Notes under the pieces: model-generated | What the model was told of the DNA's origin: nothing | Seen by the model: the letters and a program-made list of their open reading frames with translations, nothing else | Database searches by the model: none | Position numbers and translations under genes: made by a program | Part shown: piece after piece, positions 62,301-64,000 of the stretch | Layout: each line of letters starts with the position of its first letter | Numbering within the stretch: the stretch's first letter is position 1 | Assembly: GCF_903772925.1 (NCBI RefSeq) | Contig: NZ_LR812090.1 | Coordinates: 4,541,902-4,605,901 of the forward strand | Source: Alteromonas macleodii | Lineage (GTDB): Bacteria; Pseudomonadota; Gammaproteobacteria; Enterobacterales; Alteromonadaceae | DNA: 64,000 bases | Direction of reading: 5' to 3'

Positions 62301-63201
62301 AGAAGAGCCGCTGGATATTGTTCATGCATCTGTGTTGGTTAATATTGATAAAAACAAAACAGAAGAGGTAAAGCTTGAAGCCTTTGGCCTTACGGCTAGC
62401 CTATTCGGCGGTATACGCGTGAACACTCAGCCGGCGTTAGTTGGCTATGGAGACCTGCAAATAATAAACGGGCGCTACAGCGCCTATGGTCAGCAGTTGA
62501 TTATTCAAACCGGCGAAGTGCAGTTCAACGGTCCTATCGACCAACCGCTGTTACTGGTAGAGGCTATAAGAGACCCGGCTAAAACCGACGATGATGTGAT
62601 AGCAGGTATTCGTATTGACGGAGCCGCTGACGCACCAAGCATCAACCTTTTCTCTGAACCCTCTATGGACCAGCAGGGCGTATTATCGTATCTATTAACG
62701 GGGTCTGGGCCAGATTCAGGCAGTTCAGCAGATCCTAACTACGCAGCACTCCTATTAGGTTTTGGGCTGTCGAACACGGAAACCCTTACCGGGCAGTTAG
62801 GTAGTGCTTTAGGCATCGACGACTTTAGCTTGAGTACCAATGAAAACTTGCTTTCTGTTACCGGCCAAATCAACGACCGGCTTTCGGTGGAATACAATGT
62901 GGATGTAGGTATAAAAGATAACGATGCCAATAGCACCTTGAGACGTCGACAACTCCCACCTGATTTGGCACTTAAATATCAGTTACTACCTAGCCTGTAT
63001 TTAGAGGCAATCCAAACCACACTGGAAGATCAATCAGAATTTGCGTTAGACCTTTATTATGAGTTCTTTTTAGGTGATAACAGAACTCGCAAAAGCGATA
63101 ACGATGATGATGACAGTGATGATACCGATGAGGTTGATAATAATTCAGAGTCATCACAGAGAAGCAACGCTGAAACCTCAAGTTCCAGCAAAGACAACTA
63201 A
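59299..63201 (+). CDS. tamB: Translocation and assembly module protein TamB
   Basis: A 1300-residue inner-membrane-anchored protein. One N-terminal helix (about 8-28) is followed by a long beta-rich periplasmic body that should form the AsmA/VPS13-like groove for lipid transport or OMP folding. The C-terminal DUF490 domain (about 920-1260) has VNGRYSAYGQQL-like and VEAIRDPAKTDDD blocks. A serine, alanine and proline-rich linker lies at 185-235. Beyond the usual C-terminus (EFFLGDN near 1255) is an extra acidic tail of about 39 residues, mainly Asp, Ser and Asn. ATGA coupling with tamA. tamA and tamB form the classical TAM pair. Confidence 0.94.
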   Translation: MRKRTVSAILLSPVLLLVAIYALLISPLGGPTVKLIANSFVTNLSIDDIDGSFADTLEIHNLHWENAQWRVASQYAYIDITWRCLFEPKVCVNELTLENATLTQLAAAPETVEETNTGDEFSLPIPIEVGYLALANINVELLTTTVEVDELELADFSGDQTLALDSLATKGVRIALLEQNTKTSSPAANTASQAQPSTSKQTPKQSAEKTAGLATPDEESALPKSYSLSYEVPELPTITAPIPISLGTLLVEDLHVTQGDSTQQIALISLLDAQFKDSDIAIEEMVVAHEQGEVKAKASATLSGNFPLSIAARAKTVLDDAPLTVNLNASGALDDLALSVNTTGAVNADANLAANVLNTELPIEFTAKWQEQPIPTMESATLKAGTLTLEGTMGDYQLKGTGAAILPDIGNVPVSLDVVLKKNNIYVNQANIEALEGSLVNTGTLYLNESIAWEGKTTLSNVSAQRFSAYAPENLSGEIESILQYSERGGLHMSFKDMQVSGVLQGEPLEIKGNAVYAGPSDLFVTNVNIVQEGENEKNVIRAIAQVLNKRHLNADITINANTINNLYPEVSGAINGKISASGPWQNPRANGTLDLSNITISPNLNASAAQQGPLSGEITLDGTYKDHQAQLNLSLPDNQIAFSLNGSWANNHWIGEISDTQLELANMQWALSSPFTLDIGTAPVTAKIGQHCWTSRREGELCISNVNYQDSKASWDIKATSLPVGLWANELVPTMVSAPSEATLSIQTKGSYSQQDPIDATFTASMSAAPWQLGETRPLTLTINSFETSGKIKQGQLESTSLISSQDIGDATLTLNTRPFEEEIPLDGKLVMEGLDVAPLKPLSPAIRTLTGVLNGNITLSGYVNDPSLNGELTVSNGAIDIQDTPVTLADWNQKVVLSDQTAALDGSFILGGGKGTLEGELDWSSEPSANFKLKGNSFEIRQPNIRLKVSPNIDVAATKEKVDVTGDINIPWARIEVESLPESAVSPSKDVHLRGEPDKEEPLDIVHASVLVNIDKNKTEEVKLEAFGLTASLFGGIRVNTQPALVGYGDLQIINGRYSAYGQQLIIQTGEVQFNGPIDQPLLLVEAIRDPAKTDDDVIAGIRIDGAADAPSINLFSEPSMDQQGVLSYLLTGSGPDSGSSADPNYAALLLGFGLSNTETLTGQLGSALGIDDFSLSTNENLLSVTGQINDRLSVEYNVDVGIKDNDANSTLRRRQLPPDLALKYQLLPSLYLEAIQTTLEDQSEFALDLYYEFFLGDNRTRKSDNDDDDSDDTDEVDNNSESSQRSNAETSSSSKDN

Positions 63202-63242
63202 ACGCTCTGTGGTAATGCTTTGAATTTCTAAGGCCCTATTTT

Positions 63243-63863
63243 CTAGCGCTGCTGCGCCATACTTTCTAGCGTTTTGAGCTGCCGCTCGAAGCGCTTTTGC
63301 CTTTTGTGTGCCCATACATACCACACTAGCATTCCGATACTAAGTGATGTCATAACTATCGTCATCTTGGTGATTTTCTCTGGAGCAGGGTCACCGAAAA
63401 AATAACGTTCCAACAAGAAAGCATATCCAAAGAGCACTGCCGTCCACGTTGAGTGCTTAGTAATGAAGGCAATCTTCACGTTATTTTTAATTTGTTTAGT
63501 CAACTTAATGAGATGATCCGCGGTTTGCGTATCTTTTGAAAACGCAGCCACTCTTCTTAGCCATAGCTGATAAATAAGCAAGGGAAGAGCAGTAGTAAGC
63601 ATGAATATAAACATTGCGTGAGCGACAAACGTAAATTTATCCCAATTATTAATAAGCAAATAAACCGCGGGTATAAACGCTAGCGAGTCTATCACCATAT
63701 ACCAACGCTGCTTCGTTCGTTCGCTGCGCAAACTGGACTTTACTTCCTCAACATCGATAGTCGTAACTGGCTGAGTTTGCCATAGCGCAGATAGGGCCTC
63801 GTTTTGTTCGTTACCTACTGATATTGGCGGCGTCTTTTGATTTTCTTTATCTGAATTATGCAT
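63243..63863 (-). CDS. Membrane protein coupled to an ECF sigma factor
   Basis: A 206-residue protein with about 45 soluble N-terminal residues (to VEEVKSSLRSERTKQ) followed by four hydrophobic segments: 56-72, 81-101, 143-156 and 168-185. It ends in a basic, helical tail (AHKRQKRFERQLKTLE). Its start overlaps the end of the sigma gene by 8 bases, and AGGAG inside that gene is its ribosome site, so translation is coupled. Placement and topology suggest an anti-sigma-like partner, but no known anti-sigma domain (zinc-finger ZAS or RsiW-type) is seen. It is not recognised. Confidence 0.75.
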   Translation of the reverse strand: MHNSDKENQKTPPISVGNEQNEALSALWQTQPVTTIDVEEVKSSLRSERTKQRWYMVIDSLAFIPAVYLLINNWDKFTFVAHAMFIFMLTTALPLLIYQLWLRRVAAFSKDTQTADHLIKLTKQIKNNVKIAFITKHSTWTAVLFGYAFLLERYFFGDPAPEKITKMTIVMTSLSIGMLVWYVWAHKRQKRFERQLKTLESMAQQR

Positions 63864-64000
63864 GCGGTTGCTCCTGCATGATACTTTGCTTGGCGCGTTT
63901 TAATATCACACCAACATGATTCTTAGTTAGGCCACATACGTCTGCTATTTCGTCGTAACTTAAGCCTTCAAGGGAAAGGGTAAGCACCTGTCTTGGTTGC
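63856..64000 (-). CDS. ECF-type RNA polymerase sigma factor, partial at window edge
   Basis: A 47-residue C-terminal part of a sigma-70 region 4 domain, read leftward from the window end to a TAA at 63858-63856. The sequence QPRQVLTLSLEGLSYDEIADVCGL followed by TKNHVGVILKRAKQSI is a typical region 4.2 helix-turn-helix of ECF sigma factors, which recognise -35 promoter elements. The rest lies beyond base 64000. The last codons (MQEQPHA-stop) contain the ribosome site of the next gene. The gene's partner is the membrane protein at 63243. Confidence 0.85.
   Translation of the reverse strand, partial: QPRQVLTLSLEGLSYDEIADVCGLTKNHVGVILKRAKQSIMQEQPHA

Overview
The window looks like a chromosomal segment of a marine gammaproteobacterium of the Alteromonadales, most like Alteromonas. 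This is inferred from protein character and gene order (a yheS/yheT/yheU cluster, an ilvDA...yifB...ilvYC block, a caa3-type cytochrome oxidase cluster with CtaA, CtaB, CtaG, SURF1 and SCO, and tamAB). No database search was run. Coding density is high. I see no insertion sequence, prophage, CRISPR array, rRNA or tRNA gene, so this is mostly core genome with a few lineage-specific genes.

Layout. 1-5.3 kb: a small outer-membrane barrel gene, then the yheS-(TIGR02444)-yheT-yheU operon on the minus strand with yheV diverging from it. 5.4-9.9 kb: a DUF748 envelope protein, a tandem-repeat tract, a 52-residue acidic protein, slyX with a WD40 lipoprotein, the FKBP-type isomerase fkpA and a small membrane protein. 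10-13.1 kb: transcription factors greB and tex. 13.5-16.7 kb: the least ordinary block, with a protein joining a papain-like protease to a serine alpha/beta hydrolase, a SprA-type HExxH protein and a very short flagellar-rod-like protein. 16.9-27.3 kb: bioH/comF, a secreted M14 carboxypeptidase, nfuA behind a good IscR-type operator, a racemase, a VOC protein, a methyltransferase, a MATE pump and a polysaccharide deacetylase. 27.4-36.8 kb: the aerobic respiration block, with ctaC-ctaD-ctaG-ctaE and SURF1-(SCO-like)-ctaA-ctaB-sco-GNAT all on the minus strand, plus a DUF2909 gene on the opposite strand between them.

37.3-48.4 kb: lexA with tandem LexA boxes over its own promoter, a glycerophosphodiesterase lipoprotein, a GAF/PAS/GGDEF diguanylate cyclase, plsB, and ilvD-ilvA. 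48.8-55 kb: a TRIC-family channel, the yifB/comM ATPase, ilvY diverging from ilvC, and a Bcr/CflA exporter. 55-64 kb: a secreted S9 peptidase, the tamA-tamB pair with overlapping stop and start codons, and a membrane protein translationally coupled to an ECF-type sigma factor that runs off the window end.

How the genes work together. The cta genes make subunits I, II and III of a cytochrome c oxidase with a c-type heme on subunit II, plus its heme A synthesis (CtaB, CtaA), copper insertion (CtaG, SCO) and assembly (SURF1). The ilv genes supply isoleucine and valine: IlvA deaminates threonine, IlvC and IlvD are the shared second and third steps, and IlvY is the activator of ilvC. TamA and TamB act together in the outer envelope. 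Several intrinsic terminators mark the transcription units. The best leads for new biology are the two-enzyme fusion at 13.5 kb, the mini-rod protein beside the HExxH protein, the SCO-like protein lacking the copper-ligand histidine, the tandem-repeat tract beside the 52-residue gene, and the sigma/membrane-protein pair at the right edge.
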